The notes beneath the pieces were generated by a model that worked only from the letters and a program-made list of their open reading frames with translations, was not told the DNA's origin and did no database searches. DNA of 64,000 nucleotides from Pocillopora verrucosa. Lineage: Eukaryota > Cnidaria > Anthozoa > Scleractinia > Pocilloporidae. A program made the translations under genes and the position numbers. The stretch is taken from NCBI RefSeq assembly GCF_036669915.1, contig NC_089324.1, positions 8,687,244-8,751,243 on the forward strand, read 5' to 3'. This document shows positions 1 through 13,600 of the stretch, one piece after another. The number at the start of each line of letters is the position of its first letter. Positions within the stretch are counted from its first letter, which is position 1.

Positions 1-427
1 TTTTTGTTAATTCACCCTACCAAACACTCTGTTTTTAACTTGACAAGAGCGCTAAAAAGACTTGAAGTTTAACTTAATTACTTTCATTCAAGAGGTAAGT
101 AGCAAGTAGCACAAATGCAACGCAATGTTTATTTAACGGTGCGCCTAAAATAACATCATAACAGAATAACTTAATAAAGAAGTAAATTGTCCAACCGTAT
201 AAAATTAAAGTAGGCGGAGCAACGCATATCAGTTGAGGAAAACGAACAGCGAATTCCCGATTCTTTCGAACCTTCGTGAAAATAAAGCTTAATTCGAGAA
301 ATTGCGTTGACTAAAGGCTTTTTGTTGAAGTTGTCGGAAGTTTAGAAGTCGAGATTCGAGCAATCGGTATTTCACAAAACCAAAAAAAAAAAAACAATCA
401 TAATTGAAGCTTTCACGCATTCAACGG

Positions 428-461
<34 letters not shown>

Positions 462-728
462 GAACTGGCAAGCAAACAAATGATTTCAAAATTTACGTTT
501 CATTTTCATTCCAGAGGTAAACAACAGACTTACAGCTGCAGGTTAATTAAACGAAAATCTTAAATTGAGACGCAATGCTGAGAAAAAGATCACGTCTACG
601 AGAATGTTTTAAAATAAAAACCTACTTTCTGAAAAAAAAACTTTCTTTGAAAGCCTACTTTCTAAATTTTTATTATTTCTATTAGGAAGTTATGTATGGT
701 AATGTTTTTACTCAGTTTTGTTAAAGGG

Positions 729-841
729 GTCCAAATCCGCGGAGGGGAGTCCATATCCGCTAGCGGATATGGACCCCGGGGGTCCAAATCCGCTAGCGGA
801 TATGGACCGGGGGGGTCCATATCCGCTAGCGGATTTGGACC

Positions 842-875
<34 letters not shown>

Positions 876-880
876 GGGAC
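729..880. repeat. Tandem array of 33-bp palindromic units
   Basis: Three near-identical 26-bp units begin at 749, 782 and 815, exactly 33 bp apart, separated by G/C runs. The unit at 749-774 is a perfect palindrome: half-site GTCCATATCCGCT followed by its reverse complement AGCGGATATGGAC. The next two each carry one A/T change that breaks one pair. Degenerate half-units flank them at about 729, 847 and 863. The block is much more GC-rich than its surroundings. It could be a minisatellite, a cruciform-forming element or the remnant of a transposon end; function is unknown. Confidence 0.9.
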
Positions 881-1044
881 ACCGGAACGCGCGCGAGCGA
901 AAGGAAGAGCGTCCCTATCTTGGAGCAAGAGAAACGCTTCAACGAAAAACGTTAGAATGGGATAATTTATCTTTCCAATACATTTCCCCCACTTCCTAAC
1001 AAAGACTTACGAAGTACTCATCGTTGGTATCGATGTCGAGCTCG

Positions 1045-1180
1045 GTTTCCCAGGAACAAATATTGATCCACGAAGTTCACACATGACACGCGTCCTGTAT
1101 AGCTGAGATCGACAATTTCGATCGTGTCATGTTTGTAAATAGTATAAGAAACATGGTAAATGTTTAGCTCGGTAATAATT
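1045..1180. repeat. Fragment of a dispersed SINE-associated repeat
   Basis: The segment with ACACGCGTCCTG, then CGTGTCATGTTTGTAAATAG, then an AGAAACATGGTAAATG-like stretch and GCTCGGTA is closely matched at 55850-55950 and, more diverged, at 38340-38440. In those two copies it lies directly beside a tRNA-like head. Here the tRNA-like part next to it is not recognisable, so this is a partial copy. Confidence 0.65.
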
Positions 1181-1275
1181 TTTTTTTTTTGTTAAATTAG
1201 TTCGACCATAATATATAGATTTAGCCAAGCCTAAAAGCAGAGCTCGCATTTTTTTCCCGCATGTCTTAAGGGCAT

Positions 1276-1353
1276 AACGCCTTGCCCCGGCCAGGACTAG
1301 AACCCGGGTCATCCGACTCGGAGCTAAATGCACTGGCCACTAGACTACTGGAC
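1276..1353 (-). repeat. tRNA-derived SINE head
   Basis: The minus strand carries an A-box-like stretch (TAGTCTAGTGGCCAGTGCAT) and a B-box-like stretch (GGGTTCTAGTCC) at tRNA spacing. The acceptor and anticodon stems are poor. It reads as a tRNA-derived SINE or tRNA pseudogene rather than a working tRNA gene. Confidence 0.55.
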
Positions 1354-1671
1354 AAAGCCGTGGCGTTGGTGTGCCCGCGGTACAGTTGACCACGCATGTT
1401 AAAAGTAGCATCTTGTACGGTCGTAGGGTCGTAAGTCCAAATTTTTCCGGCTTGATGGGTTACTACTATTTGGTTCAATTATGGGGCTACGCTCTGCGAG
1501 CTCCACTATTATGTTAAAAGTAGGTTTCAGGCCAGCACGCTTAAATACAAGTTTTTATAATCGAAGCGAAGATAAGCATGTAACTTAAATCTCACGTTTA
1601 CTCTACCTAGCAATATAAAGGCCGCGATTGGATAAAACATCAAAAGAGAGGTTTAAGAGAGTTATTCGGAA

Positions 1672-4600
1672 TTAGGATTTAAATGAAGCAGAATTTGCAT
1701 TGTAGCCAGAAGATAAAATCATTGTCCTGTATTCGACAATAATAGATGTTTCTTCCTCCAGTGACATGTTCAAATAAGATTCATCATCTTCAGTAGCGAG
1801 GACTGGCACTAATTCATTAACAGCTTCTTCAACATCTGGATCTTGGTCCTCTTCATCTTCGCTTTCTGAGCCGTTGCCTGAAACACGAAAGAGAAAAAAA
1901 TCATCGGAGGGAACGCTACTATGCGCGACCATGAGCTCTAGAATGTTGATCTGTTATTAGAATCTCACATATTTTCCAACCCTCCTCCACCCTCTTCAAG
2001 AAAAAAAGCGGGTGTAAAAGCATTCTAAGAGAAATAAACAATAAATGGACACAGCACTTGTGCAATTCAGACAATCAATGCAGTTTTTGCGCACCAATCA
2101 TCAGTGAGGCAGTATATCTCCCCATAAATGGCATACTTAATTGTTTTCTCCACAGTCTTTCTCGACGTCACATGTAAAAGTAAGATATTTTTCACTCAAA
2201 ACGAGGTTCAGGAGGCCCTTAACTCGATCTGAGAGAGTAGCAATTTTGCTCGCCACCCACGAAAGAGATTTATGTATACTTTATTCGCTTGTTCCAGTAA
2301 AAACAAATATTTCTAACAGAGATAACATGTATTCAGCATTACTTTGGAGTTTATATTATCCATCAGGTGGAGTCTCTAATATAATGCACACCTAGCGCTA
2401 TACCATCACCACACCTGCATCAAGTAAATTACTGTGGCTTTTTTGAGTAACTCTCCTCCTAGGAAGCTATTCTCATTTAATTTACAACACTTTGCATTGA
2501 GCAGTTTACAATTTCTGAATGAATTTTTGGCAAGTGCCCCCCAAATTCGGAATCAAAGAGCAAACCACATCAATAGGAACTACACAAAAAGGACGACGTT
2601 TGTGCTACACAAATGAATTCTCGAACATTTACGAATACTGAGGGACAAGCAAAGTTCCAAAGGTTATCATTTGACGATTATTCATCACCTTTCTAGGTTC
2701 TCAGAGAAAAACAAAAACTGGCCCGTATTCAGATGATCGTATTCGATGGAAAAAACACACAACCAACTAACTTTTCTTATATCCTCTTTAAACTTTCTTC
2801 ATAAGCTCTAGCTTCACACTTCGGGTGTGATGCAGACTTCATTTGTTCATCTGAACAAAAATGATTAATTTTTTAAACAAAATTTTGTGTGTGGAAGAGA
2901 CCAGTTTATCATTCAAGTCCCCTTCGTTAAGAGAAAAATAAATTTTAATCAAAATCAAAGCATTCAAGGAAATAGAAACAGGATAATAACCCTGCATTAT
3001 CCTGATGCGCTTTGGAAATGGAATGAAATTCATTTCAATGCTGGACACCGAGAACCTTTTCCATCACCTTCCCATGTGCTCAATCAACATTACCCAGTCT
3101 CCATACAATTTCAATACACATACACTTTTTTTTTATCAAAAGAGTCTATACAAATATACTTTGTATAACAAAGCTAGTGCAGCTTTCAAACTGCAAATAA
3201 AATCCCAAAAATTTATTCCTAATAAAGCAATAAGTTATGATTAAAACCTAAGCTTGACAGTTTCGCAAGCACAAACAATGATCACTATTTTGAAAGGGAA
3301 TCTTTATGAATGCCTTTACGTTCTGACAATAAATGCTTTTTCCTTCCGGTACTTGTTTAACCGTGGGTTGCTTATTTTCAAACACTTCTTTTTTCAAGGC
3401 AGCGAGTAAAAATCCACAGAAGGTATTGTCTTGTTAATGGATAAAAAAACTTCCTTCAATAAAGACCTTTTGTTTGCTTTTTGCGACAATAACTACGAAG
3501 CGACTTGCTAACACCTATTTAAATTAAAACTCAAATGGTTCATTAACATCTCAATGCTGGTTTGGGAGGCAAAAGATTTGAATCGTTTGATCGAGGATTA
3601 CCTTGTAAAGAAGAAAAGCGAGATCAAAAATGGATGGTAACTATTCTGTTATGTCTGACCGAGGCTGCAGCTACCATTTTACCACTGGAGTGTTTCTCAC
3701 CATCGCCAACATAATCACCACCATACTCGGCACTTTTTTCAACGTTCTTATTCTCGTCACTTCATCGAGATTGCATTCAGTGTCAAATCTTTTTATCATA
3801 AACCTCACTATTGCAGATCTATTGGTTTGCGCTGCTGCTCTGCCGCTTAACTCTGTGTGGACAGTCCAAAAGACACACGGAATTTGCGTATCTCAGGGGG
3901 TTCTGTATTCTCGCAGGGTCATTCTCTCTTTGTCCTCAAGCGCCTCTCTGCTCATCTTAAGCTGGGTGAGTATTGAGCGTTTTGTTGTGATTTCTAGGCC
4001 TTTGAGGCACAAATTTTACATCACAACACGGCGCATTCGAATCGTTCTTGCCATTACCTGGACGTGTTCGTTGATGTATGGCGCCGTTGCTGCATTCGAC
4101 GACAATGTTTTCATTACGATTTTTTCAACAACGGCAACTGTGACTTGTTCTGTTGTCGTTACAGCATGTTACTTACACATCTTTGTCGTTGTTTGGAGGC
4201 AAAGAAGAAGTCAAACCGAACTTCAAAGAAGTCAGTACCAGAGCCAAGCACTGGAGAAACAAGTGGCTAAGACTATGGCTCTGGTAATCGGTGTTTTTGT
4301 TCTCTGCTTCGCTCCCCTGACCATCGCTAGACAGACTGTAACCAAGACATCTCACGGAGCCTTACATGACGGATTGTTGTTGCTAGCGCTGTCGCATTCT
4401 GCAGTGAATCCTGTGATATATTTTCTCCGCTTCAGAGACTATCGAGCCGCTCTTAAAAGAATTGTGTACTGCAAGAGCATTCAGGTAGAATACTCAAGGA
4501 ACTCTGATAAAACTTGTCTGGATAACAATCAAACCGAATTATGCCAGATAGTGTCTTAGACTGCACTATTTACTAAATGACTCGCACGTTTCTAACTCTG

Positions 4601-7600
4601 CGCAATAAAGAACAACTACTCTGTTTACCTGCAAATTAAACAACAAAAAAGAGTCGAGTTTCTTTTTCTCGATTAACCAAAAAGGAAGTAAATTTAGCTT
4701 TCTACGGAAAACACAACAACTAGCAGAGTATTGAGTTAGAGGAAAGTTTCAAGAACGGAGAACTATACAGTGGCGCAGCCTGATGCCAAAGATACCGAAG
4801 ATAAAGCGTGTACAGTGAAGTGGAGTGTACAACCACCTTAAGCTGAGTTAGGTCACTAAGCTTGCTTGGTTTACGGAACAGCTCATGTTCTCCGTTCACT
4901 GATGAGACCTTGAAGGCCGGCTAGCGAGCTGAGAGTTCAGCCCTCATTGTACTGTTCATATGGGCCGGCGTTGTTAGTTCGTCTAATGACGACAAAGTCT
5001 CATGATTGAACATTCATCTTGGTTATGTGTTCGGTTACCAATATCTCAGTAGCCACGATGCTTCATCATGAGAGCACATCATAATTTTTAATAAAGGAAA
5101 GAGTGGTGCAGGGCGAGGCTCGGAGACCATACCAGCCTCGTTGAACAGCTGGGCTCATAAGAAGAGTAAACTTGTGAGCAAAGGAACAATAAAGAAAAGG
5201 GAAAAAACCTAAGAAAATTACCTAAAGACAATGTAAAAACTAAGGAATTCTTCAAGAAATACTTCTTAAAATACCGAAAGCTTCGTAAGTGTAAACAAAG
5301 AGATAGCAAATTTTTAGTTCAGTCGTCGAATAAAGCGGATGTTCTTAATTTGCGACACGAATGGGGCAGAGAATAAAGTCTGAGTTCCATAAGAGAGTTG
5401 GATTTTTGCCACAAATTGGAAACACCAAGGTGAATGAGGAAAACCTTTGTCGCGAGAGTGAAGCGAAGAAAAAAAAAAGAAGACCACCCCTAGTGGTTGA
5501 GAACGTCAGAGCTTCCAATTTTGCTGTCGCTCTCTCTATTAACTAAACATCAGAGACCTCGTTCGGCAGAGAGTGAGTGTCTCTTATCTGGTAGCTGTGA
5601 GACAAAAGTAGTTGACACGGCTACGATCAGCAATGACGAAGGCGTCGCGGTGAAGATAGTTAATTTTGAACCGAAGGAAGGACGCGAAACATTTGCCGCA
5701 AGCAGGAAGGATCTTTGATATAATTACTTTAAGTAAACATGTTATCATTTTTCTTTAAATCATAAGGTATTCTTTCGTTGTAAAGGCTCCTCACTCACTC
5801 GCGTTGACCATATACATCCCAAAGAACCGATAAAAAATTTCAGAATTACTAAAAATTATATTGGTAGAATATCTGTACTCCAAAAAAAGAATAGCTAAAC
5901 AAGCCTTTTTTAGTCCATGAACATAAAACATTATTAACCATTCGTTCGTTTTTGCAATAATTGCATTTCCAGTTGTACCAGCTGTATAAAGTCACATAAA
6001 CAAAGTTGTTAATTCTACGATTGAAAACCTTACATATACCTTAATATGTTAAAACAAACGCACTCGCTAATTACCCCAATTTTGCGCTTCTTATATTAAA
6101 GTTAAAACGACCATTGGCGGACATCCCCGATATGCTGAAAAAAGTACTGAAGTTTTAAATGTAGCTGTTCCAGATGTTGGGTTCGTAAAACAGAGCGCGA
6201 TACTGAACAGCGCCATGGTAGCGGAGGAGGATCGGGTTGCGTAATAAACGAGATTAGTAAACAAATTCAGAGTCTGTAAGGGAGTTGAAAGAAAACCGAT
6301 TTTTGCGAAAGTGGCTCTAAGCGTGACTGATCTCTTACAAGAAATAGTCTGTTCAAATTTGAGCAGAATCAGTTACAATAGACGAACTCTAGGCTGCATG
6401 AAATTGTTTGCATGTTCAATGCATATTCGAATAAACAGAAAGATAGCTTCCTGTCTATCGCTTCTATTCAGTATCCTTCAAATTCGTGGAGATCTTTTCT
6501 CTTAAAGCCATAATCGAATAAAACTTCTCTTGATTTACGGAACCAGGTAGCTGGACACGTTCCCTTTCAGAGATGTTTTAGAGAAAAGATAAACTTGAAA
6601 AATATTGATACCTCAATTGTTTCCGTTTTCATGATAAACAGTTCATTCCTTCCTTTTAGCAACTTATGAATGACAAAAAAAGCTGTTCGTTAGCACTACA
6701 TCACACGAACAAACTTTCCATTAACGTTTCAACTTTAAAACCTTTTTTAAAAAACCTAGATTGGTGTTACTAATAGATAACTGTCTTCAATGTGTTTGCA
6801 TATTTCCTTTAGCCGTCATTTCATGGTCGAACGTGAACAATGTTTATTACTTACCAAAACTATAAAAATCTCGTAATTTTAGGAACGTTACCCCTATCTT
6901 TAAATTTAGGAAAACTGTCGCCAAGCGATCGCATTTTTTCCTCGCTACTTCCAAAGCCGTTCCAGAATCCGTAAATTTACGCTTCCAGACTTATCATAAC
7001 ATAACCAAGAAAACATCAACTAATAGAACTTACCCCCCATACATACCCCTCTTCCAATGATATTTTTTAAAATCTAATTTTAGTGTACGTTCCTGCGGCT
7101 CGACCAATTTGAAAACTTCAGCCGATTGGTTAGTATTTCTGTGGTGAAATTTGATGTATGATGTTTGGCGGCCTGTGGTTTGTGGTGTTCAATATGATGA
7201 CGTCATGACATCTTTCATCAAGACGATAAAAACACAAGCTGAAAAAGCGTAACCTCTGAGCGCTACTCTTGAAGCCTGAGTTTTTCTTCCCCTGTACTCT
7301 TTAAGTTAGGGTGCGTAGAAGATATTTCCTGAAAGAATTCGACTGGACGAACGATATGTCTTGCAATGGCTGATTCAGGTAAATTACCTCCAAGGTTATG
7401 CGCAATGGCGCAGAAAGCAAACCGGCTCGATCTTGATGATTCCTTAATTTTAAAAATAATGTCGTTCATTTCTGACATCTATGCCTGAGTAGCTAAGTGA
7501 CTCTTTACCTCCACCCTTGATCTAGAGACAGACTAATTATTTGTAGAGAATTAAACATTGATACAAACTAATTGACGAGGAGCAATAGTTAGGGGCGATT

Positions 7601-10600
7601 TCTTATCGATTTACGCAACTGTGCCCGACAAATTTATAAAGCTAAGACAGTCAATAAAAAGTAAGTGATCAGTCTTGTAAGTGGCTGGTTTTTTAGTACG
7701 CGATTCGATATTGAATGCGACAGCTCCTTAGGCAAGTTCTTACACTAGACGGTTAAAACTCAGTTAAATAGCATCTGCTCCTTGAAATATCAGCCAATGC
7801 AAATGTTTTTTAATGAGTAGTACCTTGAACAGCCTGTAGTGATAAGGAAGGAAGAACTCCTTCGGTCGACAGCAACATATTTATAGCTTGCTGAACATCA
7901 CCAAGACAACGCTTTAGGGCTTCCTTACTAGACTCGACTGGGAAACCCATGGACAAGACCTAGAAAACGAGAAAAAATATCAGAGATTTGAATGATTTAA
8001 TCAGATTGGAAGGTCGTTGTACAAGGGCGCAAAGGTTTCATTATGGCCTTTAAGATCGCTACGTTATTATTTTCACATTTTGAAAAATTCGGGCTTGATG
8101 TTCGAGTTCGTCATTTTCAACCCTCGTTAACTCTGTACACCCTAATATTAGTTTGCATATTCTCCATACTGTTCTCTATAAATTTCCTTCGGTGTTGACA
8201 AGGAGAATTCGTTTAACAATGAAGAACTTTTCAAGTTAGTGATCACTACCTTCATTTTCGGCGTGACCTTAATGTGATTTAGGGGCGGTAATTTAGGGAG
8301 AAATTAGATGCGAGTCATTTTTAGGGGTTAAAGGTTTCATCTTTTCCACCCTAAGTCATTTTCGTTGCTATTTGGTTTCTTCTATTCAAGGCAGTTTACG
8401 AGTTCAGGAATGACGTCTACAGCAACTGGTAGAAAACGGCGAAAATGAACGCTGATTTTACTTTCTATTCCTAGACAATCCTTAAAAGAGCCCTGTAGAA
8501 AAATTGCCCCTGTAGAAAACTCTCTTGTTTACAGTTAGCACCGATATCCCAATGTAGGTGTCAAACGGCTTTAAGTAGACAGTGTGAAGTTAATCATTGC
8601 CGCTCATTGTAAAGGCAATATTTGAGTCAATCATTTTTTTTTATCGATAAACAATGATTGAATGATAATCCACTCACCTGAGCAACTTGTTCATCAGAGA
8701 GATCAGATTCACTGAAGGATGATCTGGACCTGACGAACAGTTAGTGAGTTAGTGAAGTACCTTGTGCTGTTTCATAACATTATAGCGGCAGCGCACACGG
8801 TTCGCTCGAAAGTTTGGCTACACCACGAAAGCGGCTATTTATCGCTTAAGACTTTCCAACTTAACATCATTATGCACATTCTCCCTACTGTTCTCTATAC
8901 ATTTCCTCGGGTGATGATTGGGAGAATTCGTTTAACAATCATGAGAATGAGTAAGTAACTCACTAACGCAATGGGTAGACCAGAATCCGAATCAATAAGG
9001 TCAATTGGCATCGACGTGTTTTGTATGCTTTGGAAATTAAAAGCATTGTTATATCCTCACCTTTTGCCAGGAATATCAAGTAAATCTGGATTGTCTTGAA
9101 GAGCCTGTAAATATTCATTCAGATCAGAAATAACCGTTAGTCAACATCAAATTAATACGGAACTAAATGCGTCGATCAATTTGAAGCTTCAACATCCCCC
9201 TTGACATTTGAACTTTTGCAGGTTGGTTCGTTCAAATCCCGTCCCGGGGACCAAAATTGTGTTCGAAATCCCTACCCGAGTGCCGGATTTGATTGTTTCT
9301 TTTTTGCGTAAAAGGCGAGACAGGGACCGTGGCTTTCTTGTTGACCTATTCTTCAGAGTCAACTGCTCGCGAAAGTGAACTGTTTGCTTTAGATATCCCC
9401 ATATTACAAGATAAAACGTGTATTCCGCCAGGCAGACGTAACAGCTGCGATTCTAATTTCCCACCCCAACCAGGCAAGGTTCAAATTCCCTCCCAGTGAG
9501 ATACGAAACACGGTCAAATGCCTGTGGGTTTCCCGGTTTGGGGGAGGAAGGGGGGTGTTGAAGCTTCGAATCGATCGACGCATATTGTTCTCAAACCCTA
9601 ATTTAAGAGACAACTTAGCCTCTAATCTTTCCTTGTCGTGCCAAAACTCTCTACTACTGAAAAGGACGTGGGTTGCCTTACCTGCAGCGCATTATTGATA
9701 TCATTGTTCGCCTGTTTCAAGGCCTGCGTGGCCATGCAGCTGGAAAAACCCATCTCCACAAGGAATTTATAAGAATCTACATTGACCCTGTACAAACAGA
9801 AAAAATATTAAAAGATGTTACTTAGTGAATGACACAGGATTTCCGCAGAAAAAAGATCCGAGTGCTCCCAACAGGAGTCGAACCTATGACCTTCTGATTA
9901 GTTCTGCGCATGCTCTGCCACTGTGCTATCGGAGACTCGTGACAGGCTTGGCTGTTTAACTGGGTCTATGGTGAAAAGCTTCTTGCATACTGCTGGACAG
10001 GAATGTCGAATGTGATGCTTTTATGAAATGAAGATGTAAATGGTGATGTGAATGAAGATGTAAATGGTGATGTGAATGAAGATGGTAAAGTTGAGGCCTG
10101 GTTATGTAAGTGAAAGATGATGTTATTCAGTGAACAAAACAGGCAAACTCGGAAAAAAGAACTCAGAGTTCACCCTATTCGAACCTACGACCTTCCGATT
10201 AGTACTTCGTATGCTCTACCACTGAGCTTTGAGAGATTCATCGCAGGGTTGGCTGCAAACTATCGTTGAATGTTGTTCGAAATTTCAAATTCTGATCTCC
10301 TCAGGAGTAAACTGTTACTTTGAAACACCTTTTTCAAAGATTATCCATGATTTTATGTCTAAGTGACGCGAAAAATCATTTTTAACGAGAAAACTTTTTA
10401 GTTCGGTAAGGCAGAAACCACCTTGGATAATGCACGAAGAAAAAAAAGGATACAAAAAAAGGATACCTATAGGCATAAATGATTCAAACAAATTGCAAAG
10501 GAAAAACTTGAAGATCTCAGTTAGATTTTCTCGTCGCAAAACCCGCAGCGTCTACCCACCCCCCCACCCCCTACTTAGAAGGCTCGTAGTTCGCGCCCGT

Positions 10601-13600
10601 AATTTGCTCAAATTGTAACTCACCCAGTCACAAGATCATTATTCACATCCTCCCATCCTACCCCACCCCCTCGAGCTTACGTTGACAGTTTCCGCCGTGT
10701 TGTGTCTCTTACCATTCTCCTGTTCCAGTCTTCCCTAATTTTCTTTCCAGTCGTTTTTTCTTTCTCTCTTCGACCTCTTTCTTCCTTCTTTCTTTTTTCT
10801 CCTGTTAAAAGGTCCCAGGCAAAAAAGCGTTATATTCTTACTCAACAGAAAGGTGAGATAATTTTGGGTCTTTCAAAAGATTCTTTATCAGCTGACGCGC
10901 AGTGGCCTAGAAACTATCTAGCTGGTTTTCGTATCCAAAAGATACACAAAAATCTCACAGCGCCTCTCTCCACCCAGCTGCATCGATAAGTGCTAGTAAG
11001 CTGTCTGGCACCATTGAAAGAATTCTCGGGGGTTATGCGTCAAACGATTCGAAGCTTTAACATTCCCACCAGCAACATCCCCGGGAATTTTAACTTTTGG
11101 GGATTGTTTCGTTCAAATTCCTGCCCCCGCCCAGAAGCCAAAATTGTGTTAGAATACCCTACCTAAGAGCAAGGTTTGACGTTCAATTTTTTTGGTAAAA
11201 GGCAAAATCAGTGACCTTGACTTACTACTCTTTGACAAAGCTTTAAACTTAGACCTGGTAGACCTCTCCTTCTGAGCATGACAACCTTTCTCGGAACAAC
11301 TGTGCAATGAGCTTAACTCGAATTTCCTATCAACTCAAAGTTGGGTCCTGTTCCCGTCACTGTAACTTACCCCGCGGGATATCTCTAAATACCAAATACC
11401 TTGTACCGTTTTAGTGGGTTTAATGGGGTTCAAGTCAAGTCATACTCTTCTGTACGGAAAGAGAACTTACCTGTCTCTTCGTTGTGATATAATCAATAGC
11501 CAGGGTGGTGTCCCCTTGGCAAGCTCTTAAACCGAGACGAGCTTCAGATTCTGTAAAACCCATCATCAACACTGCAGACAGAAAAAAGGCTTTCATAAGG
11601 TGTTGTTTGTCCTCGCATAAGCGTTTACGCTCTAATAAGCGCCCTCCCCCGAATAAGCGCCAACCCCCATGGCAAGAAAATCAAACAAGGGCTCCCTCGA
11701 AGAAGTGTGCCGCCCCCCCCCCTCCACCCTCACTTTCTTAAAAAGTAGGGATACAAGGAAAACATATATCTGTTTTCATTTGATCCAAAAATTTTAAAGC
11801 ATCAACTACAACGGAATCAGTACATGTTAATAATTTCTTAAAAGGCGCCCTCCTTCCTATAAGCGCCCCTCCTCTTTGCCAAAATTTTGAATTTTGAGTA
11901 AGTGCCTGGGCACTTATGTGAGGAAATACGGTAACTTGTTATCATTGATCGGGGTACAATTCTTTTTCAAGTTCTTTCAACAAAAGAAGCGTTTTCAGGT
12001 GTCTAGTATGGACCTGACTAAAAACCATACCTAGATTGTTTGCACGTTAGTTACTTGAGATAAAAGGTAAAACTAAGTAAAAAAGCTTTCATGTTGCTTA
12101 ACAACTTACTCTGGTTTAATTGATCTTTGTTGATGTGCAGCTTACTTTGTAAATCTTCCGCCTGCAACATAGGAGATGACAACAGACACAGTTAATTTTT
12201 ATGGTCAGAAATGCGGTTTCTTTTTCACTCTTTGTTGAGCGCTCGCACGAATAATTCTCGTTACTATGTATTTACCCTAAACTTTATTATAAACAACTGC
12301 ACTATCCACCTGAAATTTCGAGATCTAACCCTGCTTTAGGCCATTGACGTGGGGCAGAGATTGACAACGCGACAAGAGATACACATGTTGATTAAGCTTG
12401 GTTAAAGGAATGTTACCTCCCATCGAACACTTTAGTTTTCTAAAGGGCACAAACATCTAAAAGGCGGAATAACACAAGAACAATGGACGAGGATGGAGGT
12501 AACACAGATTACAAATGACAAACTGTACCTTATCCAAACATTTTGCTGTACCGAAAATATCTCCTTTATGATATGCACAAACAGCCTCCAGCACATACAG
12601 GCGCACAAAAAGGGCCAATTCACCACCACTACTACCCTGTTCGTGGGAGTGATTACACATACATTTGTGACTCAGATGTGATTATTACTTGTTATCTCCT
12701 TATGACATCATTATTCAATGTCAAGTGAACAGAGGATGAGAATAAACACCGCAATACCGGTATATCAAATCGATAATTTAACCTCAAGATGAGATAAAAC
12801 TAAATTCTCTAAATAATTTACTAGGAAATGTTTTAGAAGCTAGTGGGGAAAGTTGTGAATTAATTGATCCCTCCCCCCCCCCCCCCCCCCCAAAAAAAAA
12901 AGGGAAAAAGAGTCTTGGCTCCAAGAGGAATTTTATTTACAGGGGGTAAGGCTTTCATTCTTTGGTTCTTAGTGACTTTGATACTCTCCCAGAACATAGT
13001 CAGGGGAGGAAAATGCCCTGCAAAAAACAAGAGTCTTTGCCCTAAGGAGAGTTGTTCAAACACGGCACAGTGCATTCATTTTTTGACCCTCTATTGTTAA
13101 AACACTTAATATACTTCTAGCAGGGTTCCCCCAAAGTCTCAGAAATAAAAGGAGAGAATCAGTAGTTTACAAACTATCTGAAGAAGAAATTAAGGCTTGA
13201 TGTCAAGTGTAAGAACATGACCCAAAAAGAGTTTTCCCTGGATATAGAAGCAGGTTTTTTGTTATTGCTGCTGTAGTTTTTCTGTTATAGTCATAACAGT
13301 ATATATTGTAATAATTCAATTTACTGCCAGGAGCACTTATTTACTTTAGGTACCTCAAGGGAGGGTCCCTATTCAAAACTAGAGGGATGTTGTTACTAGC
13401 TACATATTTAAAAGAAAAATTACTGTTATCTACTATGATCCAGTTTACAATTACCCTAACAACAGTCAGCCTCTCAAGGTTTTGGCCATAGCTTCTTTCA
13501 AAACATTCCTTGCACTTCTTCAATTTTTCCTCTGGAACAAAATATTGAGGATAAAGTTGCTCATTAAAATGCTCAAAATCATTTTACAGGAAAACAGTTA

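Larger units (their letters stand above)
1..1671. other. Spacer downstream of NUB1
   Basis: No gene is supported here. The stretch holds an array of 33-bp palindromes (about 729-880), a piece of a dispersed repeat (about 1045-1180) and a tRNA-like SINE head on the minus strand (about 1276-1353). The short open frames over the palindromic array exist on both strands at once because the repeat is self-complementary, so they are not taken as coding. Confidence 0.6.

Noticed and set aside
662..965. Overlapping open frames with Pro/Asp-rich repeats on both strands
   Set aside because: They result from the self-complementary palindromic array; the same repeat reads open both ways and shows no family likeness.
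7196..7205. ATGACGTCAT, a CREB/ATF-type palindrome, as an enhancer
   Set aside because: A single 10-bp match in a 5.9-kb intron is expected by chance often enough; other TGACGTCA copies occur in coding DNA near 25413 and 25873.
12860..13100. Pro-rich or Gly-rich protein frames
   Set aside because: They depend on a poly-C/poly-A run inside a NUB1 intron.
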